Assembly (NCBI GenBank): GCA_003427395.1
Contig: BFEA01000213.1
Location: forward strand, 928,145 to 988,487
DNA: 60,343 bases
From: Chara braunii
Lineage: Eukaryota; Streptophyta; Charophyceae; Charales; Characeae
Direction: 5' to 3'
Positions 43,823 to 54,912 of this stretch are shown one piece after another. The notes beneath the pieces were generated by a model. The model had not been told where the DNA came from, searched no databases, and saw nothing but the letters and a program-made list of their open reading frames with translations. Within the stretch, counting starts at the first letter, position 1; each line of letters starts with the position of its first letter. A program made the position numbers and the translations under genes.

Positions 43823-44221
43823 ATGATGACTGAAGAGTATAATGTCCTAAAAGGCCTAACTCGTGTCACCTGCGGTAGTGCCTTCCCTTATATGTTTGTC
43901 AGATGCATTACTTGTGTAAAAAGTACGACGACTGTGCATGTGCTTGTCTCTAGATTCCTTGACACTGATGATTATGATATTCGACCCTACATCCTAGAAG
44001 GGACTGATCGGGATCCGAGTTTCTTTACCAACTGGGATGTTATTGTGAGGTGTGTCGAAGTAAAGGGAGATCAATTGAGACAACAAGGGATAGAGGCGAG
44101 TTGGAGCTTACTGCCTAGGATCTATGAGAAGATTCCTACCCCGCCAGTACGTAAAGGATTTTGTGATGGTAGGAACTGGCAGCCAATCATCAATGCAGCA
44201 CTGAGGAGGCAAACCTGGTAA
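43823..44221 (+). CDS. E2 leader module A, unknown domain
   Basis: 132 codons, MMTEEYNVLKGLTRVTC to LRRQTW. It has the two signatures shared by all four modules: RFLDTDDYDIRPY in the middle and FCDGRNWQPIINAAL near the end. No known domain. This is the best preserved copy, uninterrupted from ATG to TAA. The stop codon overlaps a perfect splice donor (CTG-GTAAGT), and module B has GTGAGT at the same place, so splicing onward is possible. It lies 240 bp after the PBS and upstream of gag, the position of the extra ORF1 in Ogre elements, but no homology can be claimed. Confidence 0.6.
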   Translation: MMTEEYNVLKGLTRVTCGSAFPYMFVRCITCVKSTTTVHVLVSRFLDTDDYDIRPYILEGTDRDPSFFTNWDVIVRCVEVKGDQLRQQGIEASWSLLPRIYEKIPTPPVRKGFCDGRNWQPIINAALRRQTW

Positions 44222-44242
44222 GTAGTCAATATCAGTAGTAAC

Positions 44243-44622
44243 GAAAGCGATAGAGGCGCTGACAAGGATCACGGCTGAGGTGCCTTCTTGTACGTCATTG
44301 AGAGGTGTGTGACTTGTGAGCACAACTCAGTGATCTTGTACGTCCTTGTAGCTCGGTTTCTTGATACGGATGACTATGATGTGAGACCATACGTAGCTAC
44401 TCAGACAAGGAGAGGGATCGGTTACGAGGCATGTTGGATAACTGTTGCTGAGTATGTCCTAGAGAAAGGCTGTTGCTGAGACAACGAGGGAAGAAAGTGA
44501 CTTGGAGTGTCCTGGCTAGAGAGTTTGAGAGATTCCCAAGTCCGCCTGTGCCCGCTGGCTTCTGCCACGGAAAGGACTAAGGACCAATCCTCAACGCAGT
44601 ACTTAGGGACTGGGTGTGGTGA
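44243..44622 (+). pseudogene. E2 leader module B, frameshifted
   Basis: Second copy of the module: EALTRIT, then after an indel YVIERCVTCE and RFLDTDDYDVRPY, then after another indel RQRGKKVTWSVLAREFERFP and FCHGKD-stop-GPILNAVL, ending RDWVW. The internal TAA at 44,578-44,580 stands at the Trp of module A. It follows module A by about 20 bp, so this is a tandem duplication. Confidence 0.6.
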
Positions 44623-44636
44623 GTCATGTGAAGAGA

Positions 44637-44931
44637 TGTCTACACTCCTGATGACGGAGAGAGCTTCTGCTTCGAGGTCTATCTAGATGAGCAACGAGCG
44701 ACTGCCATCGGGGTTGTGAGTGGATGCGACACTAGGCTAGGTAGGCACGATGAGATTGGCATGGTAGAGCACTACCTTGAGCTTATGCGGGCGGCTGCTT
44801 TTAGAGCAATTACGGATCAGACTAAGATTAGGCATCTGCTGCATTGCAACAGTTCGGATGGCAGGAGAGTGATGCTATATGCGAGAGAGATGAGACCATC
44901 CTATTTAGACAGCGTCCTACGGACAGTCTGA
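44637..44931 (+). CDS. E2 leader linker domain, unknown
   Basis: An open frame of about 98 codons, SFCFEVYLDEQRATAIGVV ... SDGRRVMLYAREMRPSY, ending at TGA 44,929-44,931. It is not related to modules A-D, but a shortened relative precedes module D (45,727-45,856: AECELYIDTGIYGVEGK ... YGRLRVILREVRN). This suggests that linker plus module was duplicated as a unit. Function unknown. Confidence 0.4.
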
Positions 44932-44989
44932 CTAGAGACGCTAGAAGCAGCCCAAGGCAATGATACTGAAATGTGAAAACTCTATGTCA

Positions 44990-45445
44990 ATTGCGACTGT
45001 GACCATTGGTAGAGGTAAAGTAACTGAGACTGACAGTCCATTCGAGATATTGAGACACGACGTCTGTAATGAAGGGTGTTTAGTATTCTATGTTCCAGTG
45101 GTCAGATTCTCAAGACCAGCGAGTTTGACGTGAGGAAGAAGACTATTTAGGGTGCTGAGGAAAGTGTACGTTCACCTCTCGAGGATAAGGGGACTACTTC
45201 GAGGCTTGCATGAGAAAGTGACTTGGGAAAAACGAGTCAGACAATTTGAAAGACTTTCTAGTTTTCTGACTATGGATAGCTTCACTGACAACAGAGATTG
45301 GGCGCCTCTTCTAGAAGCTATTGCCGTGGTTGGTAAGGCAAGAGAGAATGACTTAGTCATGCGACCAAAGACGCTGTTTCTTGAGACCTTTGTACGTCGG
45401 TTCGAAGTCCAAGACGAAGGATCTCCTGAATTTTCTATCACCTGA
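44990..45445 (+). pseudogene. E2 leader module C, strongly diverged
   Basis: Third copy: SPFEILRHDVCNEGC, LVFYVPVVRF, then in another frame LKTSEFDVRKKT (matching FLDTDDYDIRP), then LHEKVTWEKRVRQFERL and FTDNRDWAPLLEAI, the conserved end. At least two indels are needed. A further ~25 codons follow to TGA 45,443-45,445. The intact Trp here supports Trp as the ancestral residue at the stops of modules B and D. Confidence 0.5.
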
Positions 45446-45726
45446 CAAAGGCATAAAACTTGTTGGCTTCTTAGAGAGAAACTCGGTGAGTGCAGGGCTA
45501 ACTAAAGATGGAGAAATTATGAGATGGAGAAAGACAATCGTGAAAGCCCGATTGGAGGTAACTTAGTAAGACAGGGGATAGAGAAGGAGCTGACAAGACA
45601 AGAATCTGAGAAGGTGAGAGCCCTCATTCGCAGTTGGAGCCGTGAAAACCAATGCTTGTTAGGGATCTTGATTTGTAGGAGGGTTTGAGATCCAGTAACC
45701 GAGGTAGTAGAAATCAGGAGAGGCGC

Positions 45727-45856
45727 GCCTTGCATCGACGAGGCCGAATGTGAACTCTATATTGACACCGGCATCTATGGAGTAGAAGGGAAGCACAAAG
45801 TCTATGATGATTATGGAAGGTTGAGAGTGATACTAAGAGAAGTTAGAAATTAGGCA
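45727..45856 (+). pseudogene. E2 shortened linker copy
   Basis: About 40 codons ending REVRN, stop TAG just before module D. It resembles the start and end of the linker at 44,637-44,931, with the middle deleted. The preceding 45,446-45,726 shows only weak open frames. Confidence 0.3.
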
Positions 45857-46279
45857 ATGTCGGGTTACTGTCCGACAGTCATGGCAACACTGGACGCACT
45901 AGTTCCTTTTACCAGTGGAGGAGTTTTTCCCTACAAAGTAGAGCGCTGCATATCCGTGGAGGAGAAGCATGCACCTGGGAAGGCGTATGTCCTTGTAGTG
46001 AAGTTCCTTGACACTGGTGAATACGATATCTGGCCCTATGTTCCCTCATTGAGAGAGAGAGGGACAGATCGCGAGTCTTTTCGAAGCTGGATTAGTAATA
46101 TAGTTGATCAAGAAAAGAGAGAGTTAGAAAGAAAAGGGGCACGAGTAGTTAGTGACTTAATACCGATTGTATTTGATAGGTTTCTCGAGCCCCGTCTACC
46201 AGAAAGTCTTACTGACGGCAGAAACTGAGAACCAATTTTAAACGCAATCCTAAGAGAGAAAAGGTTTAGGAAGAAATAG
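45857..46279 (+). pseudogene. E2 leader module D
   Basis: Fourth copy: MSGYCPTVMATLDALVPF, FPYKVERCISVEEKH, KFLDTGEYDIWPY, then LTDGRN-stop-EPILNAILREK. One TGA at 46,226-46,228 occupies the conserved Trp, and the frame continues to TAG at 46,277-46,279. It lies 25 bp before the gag ATG. It is the second best preserved copy. Confidence 0.55.
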
Positions 46280-46304
46280 GAGTTTAACTAGTAAGCTAGG
46301 CAAG

Positions 46305-48017
46305 ATGGTCAGAGGACCGGACGCACGACATAACCGTGCTAGTTCCTCCGTAGGGGACGGAGAAGTGACCACTACCGCTGTTCTACAAGAAATGTTGAAC
46401 ATGATAGAGGCCATGAAGACCGGGATGAACACTATGAATGTCTGGTTAGATTTTTCGAGAGCCAAGGTACCTCCAGAGAACATACCCTGCTTTGATGGAA
46501 CCAAGGTTAGAGAGTTCTTGGAGGATTATGATATCTTCGGTATGAGCCACGGTTGGTCGGACAAACAAAAGTTGAAAGCTCTGCTAGCCTATGTTGAGCC
46601 TAAGATGAGGGTGTCAGTGACAAAAACAACACAAGGGCTGACAACATGGGAGAAAGTTAGGCAAAAGATGTTAGAAGAGTATGCGAAGTATGACGTTCCA
46701 ACAACTATGTAAAATTTGTTGGATGTACGACGTTCCAAGTACGCTACCCTCGACCAATTTCTAGAAGATTTTGAGCGGGTTGCGCGGAGAGTACCCTTCC
46801 TAGATGAGACCCAGAAGTGTCACGTCCAGCTAACTAATTTTACAGAGGATGAAAGAAAGAGTGTGGTAAGTTGCGCTGCCCATTACCCTCTGCAGTGGGA
46901 TGAAGTAGTTGAGATGGTACGAGAGCTACCTTTGGTGTCAAACCGGAAATGGTCTCTGGAACAAATGAAAGCAATAACTAAAGCGAGAGAATGAAATATT
47001 GAAGTAGTTACGGGAGGAAACTTAAAGGCCGAGGAGATCCTTGGTCTTCTCGTTAAGCTTGGTAGCTTCGAAAAGTTAACCCTTCCTGCCCCAGCAACTC
47101 AAGCACTTGTTGGAGCCGAAGAAGGTAAGGAAGAAAGAAAGAAGGAGAAGCAAAAGAAAGAGAGTGTGAATGAAAGCGAGAGTAGTGATGATGATGACGC
47201 TAGGCGAAGGAGAAAAGAGAGACAAAAGAAGAAGCGCGATCGAGATTGGAAGAAAGATAATAAGAGTCGAGATTGGCAAAGGAGAGATGACCCCTTCCGA
47301 TGTTATTATTGTAACGAGGAAGACCATACTCTAACCCGGTGTCCGACATTAGAGAAAAAACTTGAAGAAGGGATTGTCAAGAAAAACGCCAATAGACACA
47401 TCTATGATGCCAATTGGAACAAGGTGGACTTCAGAGTCAAGGGTGGGATGCGAGCGGTAATCCTAGAAAAGGATAAGGCCAATAAGGATAAAAAGAAGAA
47501 GGCTAGGGTTAATGTTATCACCTTTGATGGTATGCTACCTCCTCAGATAGTGGCTCGAGACGACAATCCTAGAAGTCAAAACGTGAATGTATCCTATATC
47601 AGCCAAAAAGAGGTTGATGAGAAAAAGCGGGAGAAGACTCAAAGAGAGCTAGACCAGCTGATGGATGAGACTAAGGACCTAGTGAAGGAAGGGAAAGGAA
47701 AGGAAGCTATCGGGAAGAAGAGGAAGGTGGTCTTGAGATCCGAGGCCGAGGAAGGGATCTCGATAGATGAAGTAGTAAGGAAATTACTCGAGGAGACCAA
47801 GATCACCCTATCCTGGAAAGAGGCAGTAGCCTTGGTGCCCAAGTTTAGGGAAGAGCTTAAGAATATGGTTAAGAGGCGGAAGGTAGAGATCAATAGCCTA
47901 AGGCTCTTCCCTCAACATGTGGAAAGAGCCGCGCCTGGTACCAAGATGAGGTTTTGCAACATGTCGTGCGGATATTTGAATATCACCATAAACGACGTGA
48001 AAGTCAAAGCTTTAGTG
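46305..48017 (+). pseudogene. gag: E2 gag, nearly open
   Basis: From ATG 46,305 (MVRGPDARHNRASSSVGDG) one frame runs through gag into protease with internal stops TAA 46,708-46,710 and TGA 46,992-46,994. The capsid-like part has IPCFDGTKVREFLEDYDIF and LEDFERVARRV, aligning with E1. Next come a strongly basic, coiled Lys/Arg/Glu segment and a CX2CX4HX4C zinc knuckle at 47,301-47,342. A charged linker resembles that of E1 up to APGTKM. Gag would coat genomic RNA in a virus-like particle. No separate gag stop is present before protease. Confidence 0.9.
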
Positions 48018-48626
48018 GATTATGGGGCCGAGATGGTGCTCATATCCTCGGCCACAATGAGGTCATGTGGGCTCGAGATAGACAGGAATGTCAATCATCA
48101 GCTTTCCAATATAGCCGGATTTCTGCTCTTTGAAGGTTTTATTGATGATTTGCCTATTCGGATCGGAACTTTATTGGCCGTGATCCTCAGTTTTGTGGTC
48201 CCCAACTTGGATCATGACTGCATTCTCGGAGTCTCTTTCCTACATAAAATGGAGGTGTGTGCGTTCTTTGGCCATGATGGGGCGGCCTGACTCTCTCTCA
48301 AGGATCCTATCACTGGTCAAGAACAGACTTTTATGATAAGTGGTAGGCATCACCCTCGTCATCAGCGACATGTTAATTCTCTTAAGCATGGAGAATCTGA
48401 CAAATTGATTGAGGAAGTATGAACAAAGTTAAAAGAAAGTGGAATAATAGACGAGAAGACAACGATTAGAGCAAATGATATCGGTAAGATGCTCAAGCTC
48501 TTCGATAAAAAAAAGGAGCTGGACGATAAGAGAGAGATGGAAGGATTCAAGGATGCTGTAAGGGCAGCAAAAGCGGGGACAATGCAGCTCACATTCTCTG
48601 CAACTAGGCCTTTTTTAGGAAAATAG
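48018..48626 (+). pseudogene. pro: E2 aspartic protease and linker, in the gag frame
   Basis: The active site reads ALVDYGAEMVLIS (48,018-48,029): Asp-Tyr-Gly instead of Asp-Ser/Thr-Gly, so it is probably inactive; E1 is altered at the same residue. CILGVSF matches the later conserved Leu-Gly element. TGAs at 48,288 and 48,417 interrupt the linker. The 0-frame ends TAG 48,624-48,626, three codons after the slippery heptamer. Confidence 0.8.
48611..48617 (+). promoter_or_regulatory. Candidate -1 ribosomal frameshift site (E2)
   Basis: T TTT TTA in the gag-protease frame (CCT TTT TTA GGA AAA TAG). A -1 slip gives TTT TTT AGG AAA, and this is the frame of the RT ORF at 48,797 (difference 186 nt, divisible by 3). 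The 0-frame stop follows 6 nt after the heptamer. Same heptamer, register and place as in E1. Confidence 0.78.
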
Positions 48627-50431
48627 TCATCGGGTCTAAGAAGAAGTATAAGCGCAATAGTGTTAAGAAGAATCCGGTGGCCGTCCTGATAGAGAAAGAT
48701 TACAATGAGGCATTGGAGACGGAAAGAAAGATAATCAAAGGATTAAGAGAGGCTGCATTAAAAGGGGGAAGAATTACTCTATAGAGGTTCAAGATAATGA
48801 AGGTAGGAGTCGATGAATTTCTTCTGCCGGCTGAGAGAGATTTCATATGTGAATTATGTCAGAAGTACAGTTGTGCTTTTTCCTTTAATGATGAGGAAAG
48901 GGGACGACTGGACGTTGACATGATCAAGATGGTCAAGATCTGGACCATTCCTCACATACCTTGGAATGGCAGACCCACAAAATATGCTCAGAAGGAAGAG
49001 AAAAAAATAATGGAGTACATAAACCAGAAGATCGCCTCCAACGTTGCGGAACCAGCTGATGGAGCTTACGCCAATCACTGGTTTTGCTTTTGGAAGTCAG
49101 GTGGTGGCCTACGCTGGATACAGAACTTGCAAAAGTTGAATTCGGTAACGGTTCGCGATGCGGGTAGCTTACCCAACGCGGATCTATTGGTCGAGTCTTT
49201 CGCCGAAATGAGCATTTACTCCCTAATAGACTTGTACTCTGGCTATGATCAGTTCCCCATAGATCCCACTAGTCGACCTATGACCGTCATGCATACACCT
49301 AAATGCCTCATACAAATGTGTGTAGTGCCCCAAGGGTGGACGGATGGGGTTGCCGTCGTCGAGCGAGACATGCTGAAGGTCATAGAGGACATATGCCCAG
49401 AGGTTATTTTCCCATACATTGATGACAATCCAGTTAAAGGACCGAAGGAAAAGGATGAGACTTTGGTGGATGGACGAGTCAGGCAGTTCATATGGGAACA
49501 TGCGCAAGGAGTAGCGAAAGTACTAGAAAGGTTGACCAAGTACAACCTAATAGCCAGCGGACTGAAATCTTTACTGTTCCAAAGGGAGGTAACAATTTTG
49601 GTTTTTCGGTGCTTCTTGGAAGGAAGGAGCCCCGAACCGAAGAAAGTGGATAAACTCCTGAACTGGCCTATGCCTCTAAAAACGGTTGGGGAAGTTTGCA
49701 GTTTCTGGCGGATCTTCATCCCCGAGTTTGCCAAGAAAGTCGAGTCTCTTAGAGAGATGGTGCGACAAGGAGCTAGCTTAGGGTGGTCTGACCAAAGAGA
49801 GAAGGTTGCGCGGACACTTCAAGATAAGTTAAGAGATGGTGGGGTCGTATTAGGAGTACTCTACTTCGACGATGAAAGGGAGAGGCCCTTTATCGTTGAA
49901 GCCGACGACGGCCCGATAGCATTAGGAGGAGTGCTCGTGCAGCGAGATGAGAATGGTAAAGAAAGACCACTTATATTTGAGAGTCGCACCCTTAATTCGG
50001 TTGAGAGGGGCTATATTCAGTTCATGAAAGAGCTCCTGGCAATCCTGCACTGCCTCAGGGTGTTTAGACACTATGTTATGGGGCGGAGATTCATCCTAAG
50101 AACGGATTCCACGACGGTAATCGGAGCTGTTAAGAGATATCAACAAGTAGATGCTACAGTTAGTAGGTGGATAGCTCACATATGGATGTATGATTTTGTA
50201 TTAGAAAATGTACCTACTGAAAAGAATCGAGCCGATGGGCTGAGCCGCGTAGAATGGGGATCAATAGATGATGAATCTTTTGAGGAGACACCCTTCGTTG
50301 ACGAATTCCTTTCGGAAGACGATGATGAAGGACTACCTTCAACTCCCAGTTGTTATACAACCTCAGTCATACCAACAAGCAAGGAAGACTGCTGGGAAGA
50401 AAAGGAAGACCCTTATCTCCACTGCCAATAG
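48611..50431 (+). pseudogene. pol: E2 reverse transcriptase and RNase H
   Basis: In the -1 frame, after a TAG at 48,782-48,784, an uninterrupted 544-codon stretch starts at 48,797. RT motifs: NHWFCFWKSGG, LIDLYSGYDQFPI with catalytic Asp, VVPQGWTDGV, and the YIDD box at 49,415-49,426. RNase H: Asp in IVEADDGPIALGG, Glu in MKELLAILH, Asp in LRTDSTTV, ending NRADGLSRVEWG. An acidic tail leads to TAG 50,429-50,431. Integrase follows in the same frame. This is the best preserved enzyme in the window and serves as reference for the stops in E1. Confidence 0.94.
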
Positions 50432-50455
50432 GATGAGGAGGAAGGATGGTATGGG

Positions 50456-51818
50456 ATGGTAGAACAAGCTGTTGTTGCAACCTATGAGCAGGCAGAGAGT
50501 TCAAGAATGACTGAGCGAAGGCTGAATGAGATAGAGGAAGAGTCGGAGGACCAGAAGCAAGATAAGGACACTGAGAGGAGATTTAGGAAGGATGAGTATG
50601 ATGGGAAATATAAGAGGATTGGTATGGTGATGAACAGTAATCAGTTGGACGAATTCTACCATAAGAAGACAAAAATGACCTTTAGACTACGTAGGGGTCA
50701 CCTTTTTGTGGATGCCAAGGAAGGACTACCGCCACTGAGAGTGGTGTGTGGTAAGGAAAGACAATTAGAGATGATCGCCGCGCTGCATGGGAGTCTAGCA
50801 GGGGGTCATAGGGGTGCTGATGCTACATACTATAAAGTATCCCGACTATATCACTGAGATGGTCTGAGGGATATGATTATGAGATATTGTAAGTCATGTG
50901 AGGCTTGTCAGAAAAGGTCATCCGTGAGATTGATTGAACCCTTATACCCCACTGTTCTTGTTGAACCTGGCAGTACTGTTCACCTTTATCTAATTACTAT
51001 GCCACCTGGTAAGAGATAATATGTTTGGTTATGTTGAAGCGAAAGTCATCCGTAAGAAAACTGCAAAAGCAGTGGCAGATTGGATCGAGGAAATTTACCT
51101 AAGGTACCCCTTCATACGTGAGTTTGTGGATGATCAGGGATCAGAGTTCAAGAACGAGATGGTCAGGAGGCTCATGTTCAGACGTGGAGTCAGGATCAGG
51201 TTTGTTGCACCGTATCATCCTCAGGCTGGTGCACAAGTGGAAAGAGGCCACAAAACACTAAAGGATGCTATATCAAAATGGTGTCAAGGTGACTCCAGGA
51301 ACTGACCATCTTTCTTGAGGGCGGTTGTCTATGCTGACAATGTGACTGTCAAACGGACTACAGGTTATGCACCTATTACACTCTGGCATGGCAAGTATGC
51401 TACTTCTCTCATTGAGAACCTGGTTGAGACATGGACCCATGAGGCGCAGAGAGAGTCATACTCCACAAAGGAGTTGCTGAGGATGAGGATCAGGCAGATC
51501 ATGGAAGTGGATGAGGCGATAATTGAGGCCACAAAAAGGATGTCAGACAGCAGATTATTTGATCAGACACGATGAAACAACAAAAGATACATCAGGAAGG
51601 AACGACTTCAGGTCGGGGATATTGTACTTCTGCATGATACATCTCTCGAGACACAGTGGACCAAGAGATTGGAGGTCAGGTGGATGGGACCATTCATGAT
51701 CATCAGAGAGGTTGAAGGCAAGGCCTATGAGTTAGCGGAAATGGATGGAATAAAATCCCATGGTATAGTATCCAGCTCCCGACTCCGAAAATTCATACTC
51801 AGAGATGCAGATTTCTGA
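50456..51818 (+). pseudogene. pol: E2 integrase, broken
   Basis: Same frame as RT up to TAA 51,017, then a small deletion shifts the frame; the rest ends at TGA 51,816-51,818. Zinc domain: LHGSLAGGH and CKSCEACQKRS. Of the DDE triad, the first Asp is Tyr (VHLYLITMP, 50,987-50,989), the second is present (DDQGSEF, 51,132) and so is the Glu (QVERGHKTL, 51,240). Three TGAs at 50,855, 51,303 and 51,573 all fall at Trp positions; E1 has TGG at the last. The C-terminal part has VRWMGPFMII (GPY/F type). It is catalytically dead. Confidence 0.92.
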
Positions 51819-51949
51819 TTCCGAGTTCGAGCAAAACGATGAGGCGAGGCCCGTGAGCTGTCTAGCATCAGCCTGGATATGCTGAGTCGTGGCCAGTGTG
51901 CCCTCAACATCGGTTGTGACGTGGTGAGAGTACCGCCAATCACGAGATC

Positions 51950-52510
51950 TTTTATATGTTGGGACGCGGACAGTGTGCCGCCAGCTTCAGAAGATTATAT
52001 GCTGGGACGTGGACAGTGTGCCGCCAACTTCAGATGATTATATGCTGGGACATGGACAGTGTGCGACCAGCTTCAGATGATTATATGTTGGGACGTGGAC
52101 AGTGTGCCGCCAACTACAGATGATGATTATGTGTTGGGACGTGGACAGTGTTGCCGCCAACTACAGATGATGATTATATGATGGGACGTGAACAGTGTTG
52201 CCGCCAGCTACAAATGATGATTATATGCTGGGACGTAGACAGTGTTGCCGCCAGCTACAGATGATGATTATATGCTGGAACGTGGACAGTGTTGCCGCCA
52301 GCTACAGATGATGATTATATGCAGGGATGTGGACAGTGTTGCCGCCAACAACAAATGATGATGATATGTTGGGATGTGCTCAGTGTGCCGCCAACTATAG
52401 ATGATGATGTGATGATGATTATGTGCTGGGATGTGGCTAGTGAGCCGCCAACTATTGATGATGATTATGCGCTGGGATGTGACCCGTGTGCCACCAGCTG
52501 CAGCCGATAG
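51950..52510. repeat. 43-47-bp minisatellite after E2 integrase, about 12 copies
   Basis: GCTGGGACGTGGACAGTGTG followed by CCGCCAGCTTCAGATGATTATAT is repeated. Spacing is 43 bp in the first units (51,961, 52,004, 52,047, 52,090) and 46-47 bp later, where an extra GAT and T are added. This shows stepwise growth of the unit. Confidence 0.94.
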
Positions 52511-54700
52511 TCGGCTTGCTATGATTATGGTATGATTTCGGATGCCAGAGCTGGATACGAGCAGCCTATGATGACTCGGCTCAGTGGTGGACTAATGTGC
52601 CTGTCGGGCCAGATTGACCCCAGTTTTGTATGAATGTAAGTTAAAATTTTAAAATTTCAGTTCATTGCATTGTATCTGGCTTGTCATTTGTCGACTCCTG
52701 GGTACATGCCTGGAGGATTGAGAGACAGTTTATGGGATTTCAGTTCTTGCCTCTTATTGTATTTTATTTAGTCTAAATGACATCGTGAAATGAATGACTG
52801 TGGGATAAAGTAAAAATTTGTTTTCTTCCTCTCATAAGTCGGTGCTCAATTGATGGGGCAACCTTCTAGTACGATTGCATAAGGAGGATTGTCTAGCATC
52901 ATCTGACATAAGTTGATTGGTTATCTCTAAAAGAGGGTGGTACTCAGCCTAGTGAAGTGTTTCCGTGGCAAGGGACTCAGCATCGTCGTGATGGGGTTCC
53001 TCTCCAGATGGGCATTCGCGGCTAAGCACTACCGAGCACTAAAGGATAGGTAGTCAGTCATGTGTCATAATTGATGGAGTGATCTGTTCGATCATATGGT
53101 CGGGGCGAAGATCACTTAGCATCGTAGCGGATTGAAGCTTGCTGCATTCTTCATGTTGGAAGGAGTGTTCCCACTGCAGCCGTCGGCCTCTCGCAACGTC
53201 TCCCCGATGAGAGTCTATCCACAACGGCGTCCCCTGCGGTGTCAGCACTTGCGTCCTTCATGAAGAGGCAGAGAGTTTCGACTGCGCCTCTTGAGCAAGA
53301 GATGATTCCCTGAGGCAGGTTCTCACAAGGTCCAGAGGCTAGCTGGGTTGGCGGGGCGTCCGAGCCATAGTGGCGGATAGCTCCGGACCCTAGGGTGGTT
53401 AGCCATTCCTCGAGTCACCACGTGGTGACCTGGCCCGCCTGCTGAAAAGGAAGGGGGCATCCTGAGCCCCTCCCAGTCTAAATCCGACATTTGGCTGATC
53501 AAGGTGGTTGACTCCTACTATCACTCTGATCGGGGTGTCTCTCGGAAGCCGTGTCTCCAGGGGCATTCCCTTGGCATCGGGCCAAACCAGGTATCCATAG
53601 CCCAGCTGGCAACAGAGCCATTATGGCCTCCTAGTCCACTGTTGCAAAGCTTAATAATGGACTCGCTCTGACTCACCAGCCGGGTCTGGTTGGGTGTTGG
53701 CTGGCTCCCCGCACAATAGCAAGAGTCGGGCATTAGTAAGAAGTCGAGCGAGTAGGCGGAGACTCTGATGTCGACTAAAGAGTTTCCGCGCCATGGGTTT
53801 GCACTCATCGGAGTGAGGGCTTCATGAAGGGGTGTGCGGCTCCCCGTGAGCTGTTTTGAGCAAGGGCTCAGAGGGTGGTTGGACCGCCATGACTGGGAAT
53901 CAGGACTGACTTTGGTCTGCTTGCCGGGTTGGGTCGGTGGAGGAGCCCACCAAGGCGAGTGAGGGCACTCTCGGAAGGACGAAAGGTAAGACTCTAAGAG
54001 TGAGTAAGGAAGGGGTGTTGGCAAGGGTCTTTATGAGAGATCTTTTTCTCGTCTTTTTTTTAGGCATGACTTGACATCTGTTTTGTAGGTACCCTACAGT
54101 CAGATGAAGACAACGGGGTTTGGTATGACCCGACAGTGAGCGGCACAAAGCCGGCAGACAAAGAGAAAGGGGTTTGGTATGTTCACCCTTTTGGAGGCAG
54201 GCTTCGGTCTAGATGACCTGGATGATCCTGGATTCGATGATTGATCCCATATCCGCCCGTGGTTGAGATATTGATGAGGATTATGCTGTACTGATGGGCA
54301 GTATGGATGAGATGGACTGATCCGATGATGATGAGATGTGCAGGCCGGGAGTGAGACTTTGACTGCCAAACCAGACCTAACGATAGGGTTAGGCCTAAGA
54401 TCAGGATCGATCATGATGATGCATGAGGCCAAACCTGATGAAGGGTTTGACTTGAGATTGAGGTATATTCAGTGATGCAAGAGAACGGGATTGATAATAT
54501 GATTGGACTGCATGAGCAGTCATGATATTTGCGTGCGGTGACTGCACCACGCAAGTTTGATAAGACTAATTCCTCCTTGATTTTTTATGGTGGCTTGGAC
54601 TAGTGGTCCATGCCTTATTGAGTAAGCACTCAAGCCCTAGCGGGCGAGCACCCTGATGATTGGGGATATATTTTATATGATACCTCTATATATTAGATAG
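52511..54700. other. E2 3' non-coding region, first part
   Basis: No coding frame is supported. A purine-rich tract GAAAAGGAAGGGGG lies at 53,444-53,457, next to a 16-bp palindrome GTCACCACGTGGTGAC (53,415-53,430). It resembles a polypurine tract but is 4 kb from the visible 3' LTR homology. The remainder looks unique. Confidence 0.45.
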
Positions 54701-54912
54701 CATACAAGGCCGCATAGCTCAAATTGACATATGAAGAACAACGCAAGTATGACGCACACGCGATGGTCGGGTGGCGCAGCCTGGTGGACGACGGGCGGAT
54801 CTGGTCCACAAGGCAGCGACGGTGGCGCAGGGCGAGGCGGCTGTGGCAGGACGGTGAGCTGGCGAGGATGTGGTTGAGCAGAGGAAGAAGGACGATATGG
54901 TGAAGGGTATGA

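Noticed and set aside
52289-52510. 73-codon frame MLPPATDDDYMQGCGQCC and similar
   Set aside because: It is a translation of the 47-bp minisatellite; there is no independent coding signal.
53521-54024. 167-codon minus-strand frame
   Set aside because: Pro/Ser/Thr-rich content without homology or a coding signal, with comparable frames on the other strand; treated as chance.
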